Assembly (NCBI GenBank): GCA_964509075.1
Contig: CAZDWC010000004.1
Location: forward strand, 186,001 to 250,000
Reading direction: 5' to 3'
Origin: UBA7239 sp964509075
GTDB taxonomy: Bacteria > Pseudomonadota > Gammaproteobacteria > Pseudomonadales > UBA7239
DNA length: 64,000 nt
Position numbers and translations under genes: made by a program. Numbering within the stretch: position 1 is the first letter of the stretch; the number at the start of each line of letters is the position of its first letter. Of the stretch, positions 45,698-55,068 are shown in pieces. Below the pieces are notes generated by a model. The model saw nothing but the letters and a program-made list of their open reading frames with translations. It was not told the DNA's origin and did no database searches.

Positions 45698-47115
45698 ATC
45701 CGTTGACGGGGTTATCCGGCCGTTTTTTCGTGGCGACTTTGCTGACGGCGCTGCTGTTGTTCATGGGGGTGGGACGCATCCTGCAACTGGTGCTGCACGA
45801 TCCTGTACTCGGTTACGCCAATAATTACGAGATGATCCATATTCAGGCTTGTCACGACATCTGGCCGGCCGGCAAGTCACTCGATCTGACACGCGGCACG
45901 CCGGCAGCACCGCAGCGTGTCTACCGCGTTTTTCCTGCCGATGTCCAGGCGCCCTGCCAGCCTGCGGCTGAAATCCTGTTTTCCGGCACGGCAATAGCCC
46001 TGGCCAACGTGAAAAACCGGTTATTGCCCAGCCAGTTTGTATCGATCAAGACCGTTGGCTTGGTGAAGGCCCTGGTACTGGTGCTGACGGCGGTCGCATT
46101 CCAGGTGTTTTTTTTCCGGCGGCAGCTTCTCGCCTGCCAGTGGGTGCATGCACTAGTGGTGTTGGTGGTATTGGCCGATCCGGCAGTGACACTGTTCTGC
46201 AATGGCTTCTACAAGGAGTTTTCCTCGATTTATTTTCTTTACGTTGCGCTGGGCGGCGTGGTGGTGCTGTCACTGTCGGGAACGTCGTGGCCATTGCTGG
46301 CTGGCCTGAGCGGGCTGGCGCTGTCCATGCCGCAGCATGTGGCGCTGGCAGTGACACTGGCGGTAGCCATGGCGAGTTATTCACTGATTCGCCGCCAGTG
46401 GCGTCAGGCAACGCTGGTGATCATGGTGGCTCTGCTGGCGGGCGTGCTGGGAAGCAGTGAGCGCTTGGGCGCCAGAGGCACCAGCGCCCACCTTGCCAAC
46501 CAGACCAACCGGCTGGGTGGACTGTTGTCACTGGCGGATAACCCCGGTCCCATTCTGTCCGATCTGGCACTGCCTGGGCGTTGTGCGGCACTGGCGGGCA
46601 AGAACTGGTACAGCCCGGGCATTCAGCAACAGCACCCCTGCCCTGAGATTGCGGGGGTGCCGGGCACGGTCTTGGCGGGACTGTTGCTGCGTCACCCGGA
46701 TTGGTGGCGCCCTGCACTGGACATGGCAATGCCTTCGCTCAAGGAATGGGTTCTGGGCCTCTATGGGCATGTTGAAGGCCGGCGCATGGGTAGAATCCAG
46801 GATCTGCAATGGACATTGCAGGACGGCTTGCGCACGCTGGCAATGCCGTCGTTTGCCGCGCTACTGGCGGCACCCACTGCGATGCTGTTGCTTGGTGTCG
46901 TGGTGTTTACCCTCGCGCGCCGCCCGGAGGCGTCCGCGCGTCCCCTCTACTGGTGCGCACTGCTGGTATTGTTGCAGTGGACAGCCCTGTTGCTGGCCTT
47001 GTCGGCAGACGGTTTGACGGATCTCGCCAAGCATGCGCATCTGGTCATGCCACTCGTGCTGACAGGTTTTATTTCCTCTCTGCTGCTGCCTGCCAGCCTG
47101 CGGTCGCAGCCATGA
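45694..47115 (+). CDS. Polytopic membrane protein of unknown function in glycan operon
   Basis: I do not recognise this 473-residue protein. It has an N-terminal helix (12-32), then a loop of about 80 residues with charged and Cys residues (QACHDIW, DVQAPCQP), several more helices (about 125-260), a second large loop, and three or four C-terminal helices. The topology resembles a GT-C-like transferase or polymerase. It is coupled to the sulfatase by ATGA and to the next gene by another ATGA, so the three products are probably made in matched amounts. Confidence 0.75.
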   Translation: MNPLTGLSGRFFVATLLTALLLFMGVGRILQLVLHDPVLGYANNYEMIHIQACHDIWPAGKSLDLTRGTPAAPQRVYRVFPADVQAPCQPAAEILFSGTAIALANVKNRLLPSQFVSIKTVGLVKALVLVLTAVAFQVFFFRRQLLACQWVHALVVLVVLADPAVTLFCNGFYKEFSSIYFLYVALGGVVVLSLSGTSWPLLAGLSGLALSMPQHVALAVTLAVAMASYSLIRRQWRQATLVIMVALLAGVLGSSERLGARGTSAHLANQTNRLGGLLSLADNPGPILSDLALPGRCAALAGKNWYSPGIQQQHPCPEIAGVPGTVLAGLLLRHPDWWRPALDMAMPSLKEWVLGLYGHVEGRRMGRIQDLQWTLQDGLRTLAMPSFAALLAAPTAMLLLGVVVFTLARRPEASARPLYWCALLVLLQWTALLLALSADGLTDLAKHAHLVMPLVLTGFISSLLLPASLRSQP

Positions 47116-48404
47116 CAAGAGTGTTTGCCACAATGGGGTTGTGGGGACTGTTGGCTGTTCCTGCGGCAGTTTTCATGTTGGCGATCGCTCACTTCAGCGT
47201 CAACATCCCTCTTTACGATGACATCACGCAAATACTGTGGGTCATCAATAGCTACGTTGACGCCGGGCCTGACGGCACCCCGCCCGGGGTCCATCCGATA
47301 CAGGGCAAGCTGGGAGCCATCTTCTACCCCAATGCCGGGCATGTGCCGATGCTCACGCGGCTGTTTGCCCTTGCCCAGTACTACGGTCTGGGAAGCATCG
47401 ATTTTTACATGGCCACACTGGTAACAGGAGGCCTCTGGGTCGTAACCGTGGCATTCATCATTACTCGATTGCAGCGGGAAGAGCTACCCTTGCATACCCT
47501 GTTGCCGCTCCCCTTTCTGTTGTTTTCGCTGGCGCAGTGGGAAGCCATGGTCATGATGCTGGGCGCCATCCAGATGTATATCGGTACCCTGTTCATTCCG
47601 GTGCTGACCCTGTATGCCATCACTCGCTCCCGCCCTTTACTGGCGGCAGCCGGCTTTGCGGTTGCCTTGTTCACATCTTCCGGTGCGCTGGCAGTGCTGC
47701 CACTGGCGCTGGCGTATTTCTTGTTGTCGCAGCAGTGGCGCCCATTGATGCGTTTTACGGCATTCACCGTGCCAACCGTGATTCTGTTCAACAAACTCAA
47801 TTATTTTGGTCACACTCCGGACCATGTGCTGGAACGCCTGCCTGCGATTGTCCGTTTCGTGCGCATTTTTCTCGGCAATATTGTGACGAATGGTTCCTTT
47901 GATCCGGGCACCATGGCGCAGACGCACCTGTTGCTGGGCTCGTGTCTGCTGGTGGCGGGGGCGCTGTTGTTCGTGTTGGTGCGAGGCCAGCATTTTGCCA
48001 GGCTGCTGCTGGTTTACGTGCTGATGCTGGCTGTCATTACGGCATTGGTACGCGGTGGCGAGGGTGGCGGCGTCGTTTCGCGCTACGCACCTTTCGCCCT
48101 GCTTGGAACAGCAATGGTCTACATCCTGCTGCAGGCATGCTGTCGTCAGCGGTGGCCAGCCCTGCAGGTACCGTTGACGGTTGTCGTGCTTGTCGTGTGT
48201 GCGGTCACCTGGTATCAGAATGCCCTGCACGGGCGCGACATGCTGGCCCGCTACCGTGAAATGCGTGTGGTTGACATGCGCAACTACATTGCCAGTGGTG
48301 ATGCCAGGCAATTATTGTGGGATCCTGACTGGTGCGCCGACATCCTGAACAAATCAAGGCGCCTCGGGGTTTATGATTATCTTGAGGCCGCCGGACCCCC
48401 CTGA
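47112..48404 (+). CDS. Uncharacterised GT-C-like membrane protein (family B, copy 1)
   Basis: This 430-residue protein has about ten helices. After TM1 a conserved loop has YDDITQILW, and further on FYPNAGHVPMLTRLFALAQY, QWEAMVMMLG and a C-terminal WCADILNKSRRLGVYD. The same motifs occur in the 435-residue product of the minus-strand gene at 51201-52508, so the two are paralogues. An acidic pair after the first helix is the GT-C arrangement, but the family is not named to my knowledge. It starts by ATGA overlap at 47112. Confidence 0.8.
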   Translation: MTRVFATMGLWGLLAVPAAVFMLAIAHFSVNIPLYDDITQILWVINSYVDAGPDGTPPGVHPIQGKLGAIFYPNAGHVPMLTRLFALAQYYGLGSIDFYMATLVTGGLWVVTVAFIITRLQREELPLHTLLPLPFLLFSLAQWEAMVMMLGAIQMYIGTLFIPVLTLYAITRSRPLLAAAGFAVALFTSSGALAVLPLALAYFLLSQQWRPLMRFTAFTVPTVILFNKLNYFGHTPDHVLERLPAIVRFVRIFLGNIVTNGSFDPGTMAQTHLLLGSCLLVAGALLFVLVRGQHFARLLLVYVLMLAVITALVRGGEGGGVVSRYAPFALLGTAMVYILLQACCRQRWPALQVPLTVVVLVVCAVTWYQNALHGRDMLARYREMRVVDMRNYIASGDARQLLWDPDWCADILNKSRRLGVYDYLEAAGPP

Positions 48405-48449
48405 ATTCAGCCATCCGGCATTGCTTCGTAAAAAAACGGGAAATCAATC

Positions 48450-49514
48450 ATGGCAAGTAATCGATTATCGTGGGCCGACAACGCCAAGGCGCTGGGTATG
48501 CTGCTGGTGTTCTGGGGGCACTTCATCGAAAAGGGCGCTTTCAGCGGCTACGGCGACCTCAATCTTGTCTACCGGTTTATTTATGCGTTCCATATGCCGT
48601 TCTTCTTTCTGTTGGCCGGCTATTTCTATCGCCCGTACAGCGGCAGGTTCGGTTCCTTGTTCGTGAACAAGATCAAGACGCGACTGGTGCCGGCGGCTTT
48701 TTTCAACATGCTGGCCATTCTGCTTTACCAGAAGCCGGAGCTATGGCAAATGCCGCCTGAAATTGCACTTCAGGCCTGGCAAAAAACCTACCTGATGTTG
48801 CAGGGCAAACCGACGGAAAACTGGCCGAGCTGGTTTCTGGTATGCCTGTTCTGGGTGGAACTGGTTGCAGCCGAGCTCATTCCTGCCCTGACAACTGCGC
48901 TGCGCAAGCTGCTGGTCTTGCCGGCCGTATTTTTGCTGGCTTACTGGGCCACGGACGATGCCGCCGCCACAGCCCACTATCTGGGCACGGAGGAAAACTG
49001 GTGGTTTCTGCAGGAGGCGCCAGTAGCTCTCCTGTTTTACGTGTGCGGCTATTTTATCGCCCAGCGCGGGAAGTTGCTGTTGCCGACGGAACGCCGGTTG
49101 CGCTCTCTGGGTGTCGGGGCCGCCATGTTTGCCATAACTGCTGCAACCTTCAGTCGCAATTTCGATGGCTCCCTGGCTGCCGTCAACATGTCAGGTGCCA
49201 TGCATGGCACCTGGGGCTGGTTTCTGGCGGCCGCTGTGGCGGGGTCACTGTTGATGATCCATGTCGGCCGCATCCTGCCCCGGCACCGTCTCATTGACTA
49301 CGTGGGTCAGAACACGCTGCCACTGCTGGGCATCAACGGTATCTTCCTGGTATTCCTCAATCCGCTACTGTGGACATGGTTCACGCAACACGTCCCGGCC
49401 GAGCAGACATTGCTGCTGTCACTGCCTGCGGCTTTGCTGTGTCTTCTGGCATCACTGCCGGTTGTGGCCCTGTTCAACCGATTGATCCCTTTCCTCATTG
49501 GCCGCTGGCGCTAG
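48450..49514 (+). CDS. Acyltransferase 3 family membrane protein
   Basis: This 354-residue protein has about ten helices and begins with the family hallmark NAKALGMLLVFWGHFIEKG, including the presumed catalytic His, then FIYAFHMPFFFLLAGYFY. It resembles O-acetyl transferases of surface glycans. It is the last gene of the plus-strand operon, 45 nt after the previous stop. Its 3' end overlaps the convergent 564-residue gene by 63 nt. Confidence 0.87.
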   Translation: MASNRLSWADNAKALGMLLVFWGHFIEKGAFSGYGDLNLVYRFIYAFHMPFFFLLAGYFYRPYSGRFGSLFVNKIKTRLVPAAFFNMLAILLYQKPELWQMPPEIALQAWQKTYLMLQGKPTENWPSWFLVCLFWVELVAAELIPALTTALRKLLVLPAVFLLAYWATDDAAATAHYLGTEENWWFLQEAPVALLFYVCGYFIAQRGKLLLPTERRLRSLGVGAAMFAITAATFSRNFDGSLAAVNMSGAMHGTWGWFLAAAVAGSLLMIHVGRILPRHRLIDYVGQNTLPLLGINGIFLVFLNPLLWTWFTQHVPAEQTLLLSLPAALLCLLASLPVVALFNRLIPFLIGRWR

Positions 49515-51146
49515 GCGCAGCAGCAACAGAACAACGAGCCACCACAGCAGGATCTGCCAGGCAACGGAAAAGCGCTGCTCCGGGATGATGGCAAGCGACT
49601 CCACCAGCGCCAGGCCGAATGCGGCCATGATGGCCAGCCCCGGGGCGGATGCCAGAAAAATACGCCAGTGCGCCAGCGCTGACAGCAGTGCCAGCAGTAG
49701 GGCGCTCAACTGCAGATACCACAGCCAGGGCTTGAGAACGCGGATATCGGACAAGGCCGGTTCCTTGTAGGGCTGATAAGTACTGGCGTGATCAGCAGCC
49801 TCCAGTTGCCCACCCCATACGTAGAAAAACGCGGCCTTGTCGGAAGCTTGTGCCTGGCTGCGAATGCTGACCGCATATTGCATGGTTTCCATGGAGGCAT
49901 CCGCCGGCAGGAAGCCGGGCAACTCGGTGGTGCGCCCCGTGATCGTGTAGCGCTGCGGCTCGGGGCTGATTGTCACATGGCTGCTGGCGATGGTTTCCCG
50001 GTCATAATTGCGAGTGAAGACAAGATCCAGAGTCATGGCGGTCGGTGACCACAGCCAGACACTGAAGGTATGAGTCGTGTCACCGCGCAGCATCACCGGC
50101 TTGAAGATCTGGCCGCCGGCAGAGGGATCAAGCAAGGTCAGGCGCTCTGCCGTGTCACTGCCATCCGGTGCCGGCGCTGCGTTGACATCAATGCTCATGC
50201 GATCCAGCCACCAGCCGACCGGATCGCCCTGCAGCTCGACATAACGCGGCTCCAGCTGATTGATAACGTCAGTAAAAACATAGGTTTCCGGCTGATAGCT
50301 GCCGAGATAGAACTTGAGGCGCTCCTTGGCCAGACAAGCAACATCATCAAATGCTCCCGCCTTGAGGCCATCCAGAATGCCGTAACGCACGACGCAATCC
50401 GGCGGGTAGAAAAAACCGTCCGAGGGCAGCAGCGTGTCGTAACCGGCAGTGGTCAGCGAGGAGTGCATGGTGATGAACTTGCCTGCCTCTTCGTCCAGAT
50501 AAGCCAGCTTGCCCGTGCTCTGGTAGGTATGCAGATATTGTGTGCCGATGGGCAGCAGCGCTGACAGCAACAGCAGCCCACACCATTGGCGCGGGCGCGA
50601 ACACACCCAGCCAAGCAGATAGATGGCCAGCCCGCACAAGACGGGATAGAGGTAAAACGCTCGCAACCAGGCAGCAAAACCCCACAGCAGGCCGGCAGCG
50701 AAAAGCTGTCTGCCCCGCTGCTTTGCCGTGCCGGCCTGCAGTGACATCAGCATCAGCCAGGCCCCCATCAATGCGAGGCAACTGGAAGGCCCGTCGGTCA
50801 GGGTATGAAACAGCGTAGGGTACAGGAACACCCCATGTGCCAGCAGGCTGGCGACCAGCACGGCCAGACCGGTGATCGGGCCCCATTTCCGATGTGGACA
50901 TTGTGTCTGCAGCGTGCGCTGCAGGGCGAAGACAGACAGCACGACCGAAGCCAGCATTAACAGAAGGTTAAGCAGGATCAGTACGTTCAGCGGCAGACCC
51001 AGGCGCTCCGGGATGCTGAACCAGTAGTACACGCCCATCGGGCGTATGTCGCCGGAGCACGCGCCGGTCAGCGCACAGGTATTACCTTGCTGGACATAGG
51101 TAAAGGCATCGCAGCATTGGGGCGCAATCTTGAACAATGACCACAT
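49452..51146 (-). CDS. Membrane protein with carbohydrate-binding-like domain (family C, single copy)
   Basis: This 564-residue protein is not assignable to a named family. The N-terminus has CCDAFTYV, CALTGAC and RPMGVYYWFSIP (35-46), followed by several helices. A periplasmic loop leads to a beta-sandwich region near 335-475, whose ending WGGQLEAADHASTYQPY resembles the closing motif of CBM4/9-like carbohydrate-binding domains. Three or four C-terminal helices follow. It is a paralogue of the product of the gene at 52556-55018. I infer a glycan-binding membrane transferase or flippase-associated protein. Confidence 0.78.
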   Translation of the reverse strand: MWSLFKIAPQCCDAFTYVQQGNTCALTGACSGDIRPMGVYYWFSIPERLGLPLNVLILLNLLLMLASVVLSVFALQRTLQTQCPHRKWGPITGLAVLVASLLAHGVFLYPTLFHTLTDGPSSCLALMGAWLMLMSLQAGTAKQRGRQLFAAGLLWGFAAWLRAFYLYPVLCGLAIYLLGWVCSRPRQWCGLLLLSALLPIGTQYLHTYQSTGKLAYLDEEAGKFITMHSSLTTAGYDTLLPSDGFFYPPDCVVRYGILDGLKAGAFDDVACLAKERLKFYLGSYQPETYVFTDVINQLEPRYVELQGDPVGWWLDRMSIDVNAAPAPDGSDTAERLTLLDPSAGGQIFKPVMLRGDTTHTFSVWLWSPTAMTLDLVFTRNYDRETIASSHVTISPEPQRYTITGRTTELPGFLPADASMETMQYAVSIRSQAQASDKAAFFYVWGGQLEAADHASTYQPYKEPALSDIRVLKPWLWYLQLSALLLALLSALAHWRIFLASAPGLAIMAAFGLALVESLAIIPEQRFSVAWQILLWWLVVLLLLRLAPAANEERDQSVEQGHNRQ

Positions 51147-51200
51147 TTTCTCTCATCCAGACTTGCAGGATATTCACATCGACAGCGCATTGCGCGCGGC

Positions 51201-52508
51201 TTACGGGTGCAGGTTTTTCTCTGCAGAGAAATCGTAGACACCGAGCGCGCGCGATTTGTTGAGTATGTTGACACACCACTCAGGGTTCCACATCAGCATT
51301 GATGCGTCGCCTGTGCGAACAAAATCGCGCATGTTCTTGGCGCGATCCTCTTTGTAGAACGCCAGCGGCTCAATGCCTTTCTGAACGCTGTCGACCCAGA
51401 CCCAGGCCGCCGTGAGTGTGGCAATGACCACAAAGGCCGGGAATGCCCGCTGCTGTACCCGCTGCAACCACGCAGCAAGCAGGACATAGGTGGCGCCAAC
51501 GCCCAGTAGGGCGAAGATGGAATAACGCGGCACAATATAGCCACCCTCACTGCCTCGCTGCAGTGCCGTCATGGCTGCCAACATCACGGCGTAAACCAGT
51601 ATCAGTCGCGCCAGATCCTGTCCGCGAGTCACGAGCAGGCCCAGCGCACTGCACAGCAATACGGCGATGCCCGTGTTGTAGTGAATATCGTGCAGGGGCC
51701 CCAGATTGGCAGAGCCGTTGCCGGCAATGTTGCCCATGAAGAGGGTGAAGAAATCCAGCATGGCCTGCAGGTCTATCTTGATGGTCAGCGGGCTTACGGC
51801 AAAGACGTTGAGGCGCACAAACAGCCAGACGGAGGGCAGTGTCATCAAGACAAATACGACAAGTGCTCTCCAGCGACGGTGCCACAACAGGTAGGCCACC
51901 CCCAGCGGCAGCAGACTCAGCGAACCGGCACAGGCGAACAACGCAAAGAAGAATGCCACGGCCGCCAGCACGATGCGCTGCTCTGTGAGCAGCCACAGTA
52001 CCAGCAAGGGCAGGAACAGGGTGCCGATGTAAACCTGGATGCCGCCCAGCATCAGCGGCATGGCTTCCCACTGCGACAATGAAAAAAACAGGAATGGCAA
52101 CGGCAGCAGGGCATACAGCGGCAAACCGCCGCGCTGCCAGTAACGGATCAGGCCGGCAACGGCAACCACCCAGAAGGCACAGGCAATAATCGTGGCATAG
52201 TAAAAATTGACCCCGCCCAGGGCGTATTGCGCCAGTGCAAACAGGCGCGTCACCATGGGCACATGGCCGGCGTTGGGATAGAAAATGGCATGCAGCCTGC
52301 CATCCACCGCGAAAACATGCGGCGGCGTGCCCGCGTCGGTCTGCCCTTCAATGAAGGTGTTGACAATCCAGAGTACCTGGGTGATGTCGTCGTAGAACGG
52401 GATGTTGACGCTGTATTCGACAACCGCCCACAGGAAAACGGCTGCGGGAACGGCAAGCACGGTCCAGAGAAGAGCCTGCAGAGCGTAATGAAGGGGGGCG
52501 GATTTCAT
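51201..52508 (-). CDS. Uncharacterised GT-C-like membrane protein (family B, copy 2)
   Basis: This 435-residue protein has about ten helices. It is a paralogue of the product at 47112-48404: both share YDDITQ.LW, FYPNAGHVPM.TRLFALAQY, QWEAM and WC..ILNKSR.LGVYD. The ATG at 52508 (MKSAPLHY) is preferred because it gives the same N-terminus as the paralogue; a longer reading to 52817 runs into the upstream gene. It sits between the two family C genes, 47-54 nt from each, on one probable transcript. Confidence 0.82.
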   Translation of the reverse strand: MKSAPLHYALQALLWTVLAVPAAVFLWAVVEYSVNIPFYDDITQVLWIVNTFIEGQTDAGTPPHVFAVDGRLHAIFYPNAGHVPMVTRLFALAQYALGGVNFYYATIIACAFWVVAVAGLIRYWQRGGLPLYALLPLPFLFFSLSQWEAMPLMLGGIQVYIGTLFLPLLVLWLLTEQRIVLAAVAFFFALFACAGSLSLLPLGVAYLLWHRRWRALVVFVLMTLPSVWLFVRLNVFAVSPLTIKIDLQAMLDFFTLFMGNIAGNGSANLGPLHDIHYNTGIAVLLCSALGLLVTRGQDLARLILVYAVMLAAMTALQRGSEGGYIVPRYSIFALLGVGATYVLLAAWLQRVQQRAFPAFVVIATLTAAWVWVDSVQKGIEPLAFYKEDRAKNMRDFVRTGDASMLMWNPEWCVNILNKSRALGVYDFSAEKNLHP

Positions 52509-52555
52509 TGGGTGCACGTAACTTATTGATATAGTGGGCGCAACCCTAGCATAGA

Positions 52556-55018
52556 TTAAGGGTGGGGTGAAGTTGGCACCCGTACAACAAGCCGTTTGAC
52601 GATGCTCGCCAGCGAGGTCAGCGCCAGCAGCCATACAAGGATCATGAAGGCCACGGCAAAGCGCTGCTCCGGAATGATGGCCAGACAGGCCGCCGCCGAT
52701 GCCGCATGCGCAAACAGCAAGGACAGGCCGGCACCAGAAGACAGCCAATGCCGCCACTGCAGGATGATTCCCAGCCCGGCCAGCACCAGCACGGCCATGT
52801 TGAGCCAATACCACCAAGGCCTGTCCGCACGTATTTCCGCCGGGAGCGGGCTTTCATAGGGATGATAGTCACTCGCCTGGTTGCCCACCTCCAGTTGGGC
52901 ATGCCAGAGGGAAAAGGTGGCGGCTGGGGAATTGTTGTCTTCGTCAGGCAAGGGCCGCAGCATCACCTGGTATTTCATGTCCTCGGTGCCTAGCGTGAGC
53001 GGCACATAATGCATGTCTTCGACAGTGCTGCCAGTCACACTGTAACGCATGGGTTTGTCAGTCAAGGCCAGTCGTCGGTGAGCGATCTCCACATGATCCG
53101 CTGTACGCACAATACCCATTTCCAGCAGCAGTGGACGCGGTGACCACAGCCAGGCGCTGAATGTGTAGGGTGTGTGCTCGCGCAGCATGACAGGCCGGAA
53201 AATGCCGGGAACTGCTTCCGGCGTGGTGTCCGCCGTAAATTTCTGCGCGGTGCGCGTGCCGTCCGGGGCTTCGACAGCGGTCTGCTGTTGCATGCTGTTC
53301 AGCCACCAGCCGTCAGGATCTCCCTCCGCCGCCATCAGCAAAGGCAATGTGTTGACCGCCGGAGAAAAGAAGTAGGTGTTGGCTTCGTAACTGCCCAGGT
53401 AAAAACGCAAGCGCTGTTTGAGCAAACAGGCAACCTGCGCGTACTCTCCCTGCTTGATGCCCTCGATCACACCGTAGAAAGCCGTGCAGGACTGCGTGCC
53501 TGTCCAGGTGGCGTTATAGGGGAAAATCGTGTCATAACCGATTACCGGTGATGCGTGGACAGACATGATCTCGTCAGCGCGAGGATCGACATAGGTAAAT
53601 TTTCCATAGGCACGCCAGGCCATGCCGTACTGCATGGCGATCATCACCAGCGCAGCTGAAATACCCAGACGACTTATGCTCCCGGGCTTTTGCCGGCACA
53701 CACCGAGTAAATAGATAACAACGGCAAGCATCACCGGATAGAGATAAAACGCGCGCAGCAAGGCTGCACTGCCCAGACACAAACCGGCATACAGTGAGCG
53801 CCTGTCCACGCGATCCGTCACTGCAGGCTTAAGCTCCAGCCACAGCAACAGCCAGCCACCCATCAGAAAGAAGCAGGCTGCCGGTGTATCGGTCAGGGTG
53901 TGAAACAGTGTCGGGTAGAGAAAGAATATATGAATGCCCAGACTGGCCGCCGCCAATGGCAACCACACGCCTATCGAGGGGCGCCGAGACAACAGGTGCT
54001 GCAGTGCCAGCGTAGACAACAGCACCGAGCCCAGCAACGACAGCCAGTTCATCAGCACAAGCGCGTTTATCGGCAAGTCGAGGCGGTGTGGCACGCTGAA
54101 CCAGTAGTGCACGCCCATCGGGCGGATATCACCGAAACAGGTGCCGCGCAGGGCGCAATCCTCGCCCATGGCTACATAGGAGGCGGAATCGCAGCACTGC
54201 GGGTGAATGGGGGCGATGGCAGACCACAAAGCCTGCTCCAGCGGGCCGGCCACGCGCGGTATCCGCGGTGGTTTCTCCGTGGCTTCAAGTGGCTCGGCAG
54301 CGGCAGCAGATTGCGCAGCGTCTTGCGACTCTGCGATTTCAACCGACGCTACAGCCACTGCAGGAAGAGCCCGGACGTCAATATAGGTAAAGCGATCGTA
54401 GTGCTGGCTGGCCTCATGGAACTGAATGGAGACCGGCAGCAATGCCAGCAGCACCCAGACTGCCTGTCCGTGGCGGCGCAGCCAGAGGAAGGCAAACACG
54501 GCGACGACAAGGGAGGGCAGCAGGTATAGCGCGTGCATCCAGGCAGACAATCCCAGGCAGATGCCTGCGATCGCGGCACGTTTTGCCCGGCCATAGGCAG
54601 ACGGCCTGTGATGGGCCAGTAGCAGCAACCAGATGCCAGACAGAAAGAAACAGCTTGCAGGGACGGCGGTGGATATATCCAGCAGTTGGCCCTGCAGCCA
54701 CAGGCCCTGCAGGGCAAGGTTGACGGCGAACAGCAGCAGCGACAACCGCAAGGCGGGCTGCGTGCGCAGCAGTCGTCCGGGCAACAGTGGCAGCAAGGCG
54801 CCCACCGATAGCCACGCTGTCCACAGGAATAGTGCAATATTGAGTATCAGGAGTGCAGCCAGGGGCCAGCCGTAAGAAAACGGGAGGCTGAACCAGTAGT
54901 AGGCACCCATGGGATGAGCGCCGCCAAAGCATTCGCCCTGATAGGCGCAAAGGCTGCCCATGGTAGCTGCATCCGGCACATCACTGAGTGGCGGTGCCAA
55001 AAACCAGCGAACGGCCAT
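52556..55018 (-). CDS. Internally duplicated membrane protein with carbohydrate-binding-like domain (family C, fused copy)
   Basis: This 820-residue protein contains two copies of the family C membrane module. Residues 1 to about 225 include HPMGAYYWFSLP at 35-46. A low-complexity Ala/Glu/Pro linker follows at about 226-261. The second copy, from about 262 to the end, has CCDSASYV, RPMGVHYWFSVP at 299-310 and the sandwich-domain ending WHAQLEVGNQASDYHPY. That second copy aligns over its full length with the 564-residue neighbour, so the gene looks like a head-to-tail duplication with a shortened first copy. Function is unknown. Confidence 0.8.
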   Translation of the reverse strand: MAVRWFLAPPLSDVPDAATMGSLCAYQGECFGGAHPMGAYYWFSLPFSYGWPLAALLILNIALFLWTAWLSVGALLPLLPGRLLRTQPALRLSLLLFAVNLALQGLWLQGQLLDISTAVPASCFFLSGIWLLLLAHHRPSAYGRAKRAAIAGICLGLSAWMHALYLLPSLVVAVFAFLWLRRHGQAVWVLLALLPVSIQFHEASQHYDRFTYIDVRALPAVAVASVEIAESQDAAQSAAAAEPLEATEKPPRIPRVAGPLEQALWSAIAPIHPQCCDSASYVAMGEDCALRGTCFGDIRPMGVHYWFSVPHRLDLPINALVLMNWLSLLGSVLLSTLALQHLLSRRPSIGVWLPLAAASLGIHIFFLYPTLFHTLTDTPAACFFLMGGWLLLWLELKPAVTDRVDRRSLYAGLCLGSAALLRAFYLYPVMLAVVIYLLGVCRQKPGSISRLGISAALVMIAMQYGMAWRAYGKFTYVDPRADEIMSVHASPVIGYDTIFPYNATWTGTQSCTAFYGVIEGIKQGEYAQVACLLKQRLRFYLGSYEANTYFFSPAVNTLPLLMAAEGDPDGWWLNSMQQQTAVEAPDGTRTAQKFTADTTPEAVPGIFRPVMLREHTPYTFSAWLWSPRPLLLEMGIVRTADHVEIAHRRLALTDKPMRYSVTGSTVEDMHYVPLTLGTEDMKYQVMLRPLPDEDNNSPAATFSLWHAQLEVGNQASDYHPYESPLPAEIRADRPWWYWLNMAVLVLAGLGIILQWRHWLSSGAGLSLLFAHAASAAACLAIIPEQRFAVAFMILVWLLALTSLASIVKRLVVRVPTSPHP

Positions 55019-55068
55019 TCAGTTTTCCTGGGATTGCCAGGGAAACGAAGCCTGGCAGGTGGCACACA

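Noticed and set aside
52509..52817. Longer N-terminus for the 435-residue family B protein
   Set aside because: The extension overlaps the 3' end of the upstream gene and has no counterpart in the paralogue, which starts at the equivalent Met.
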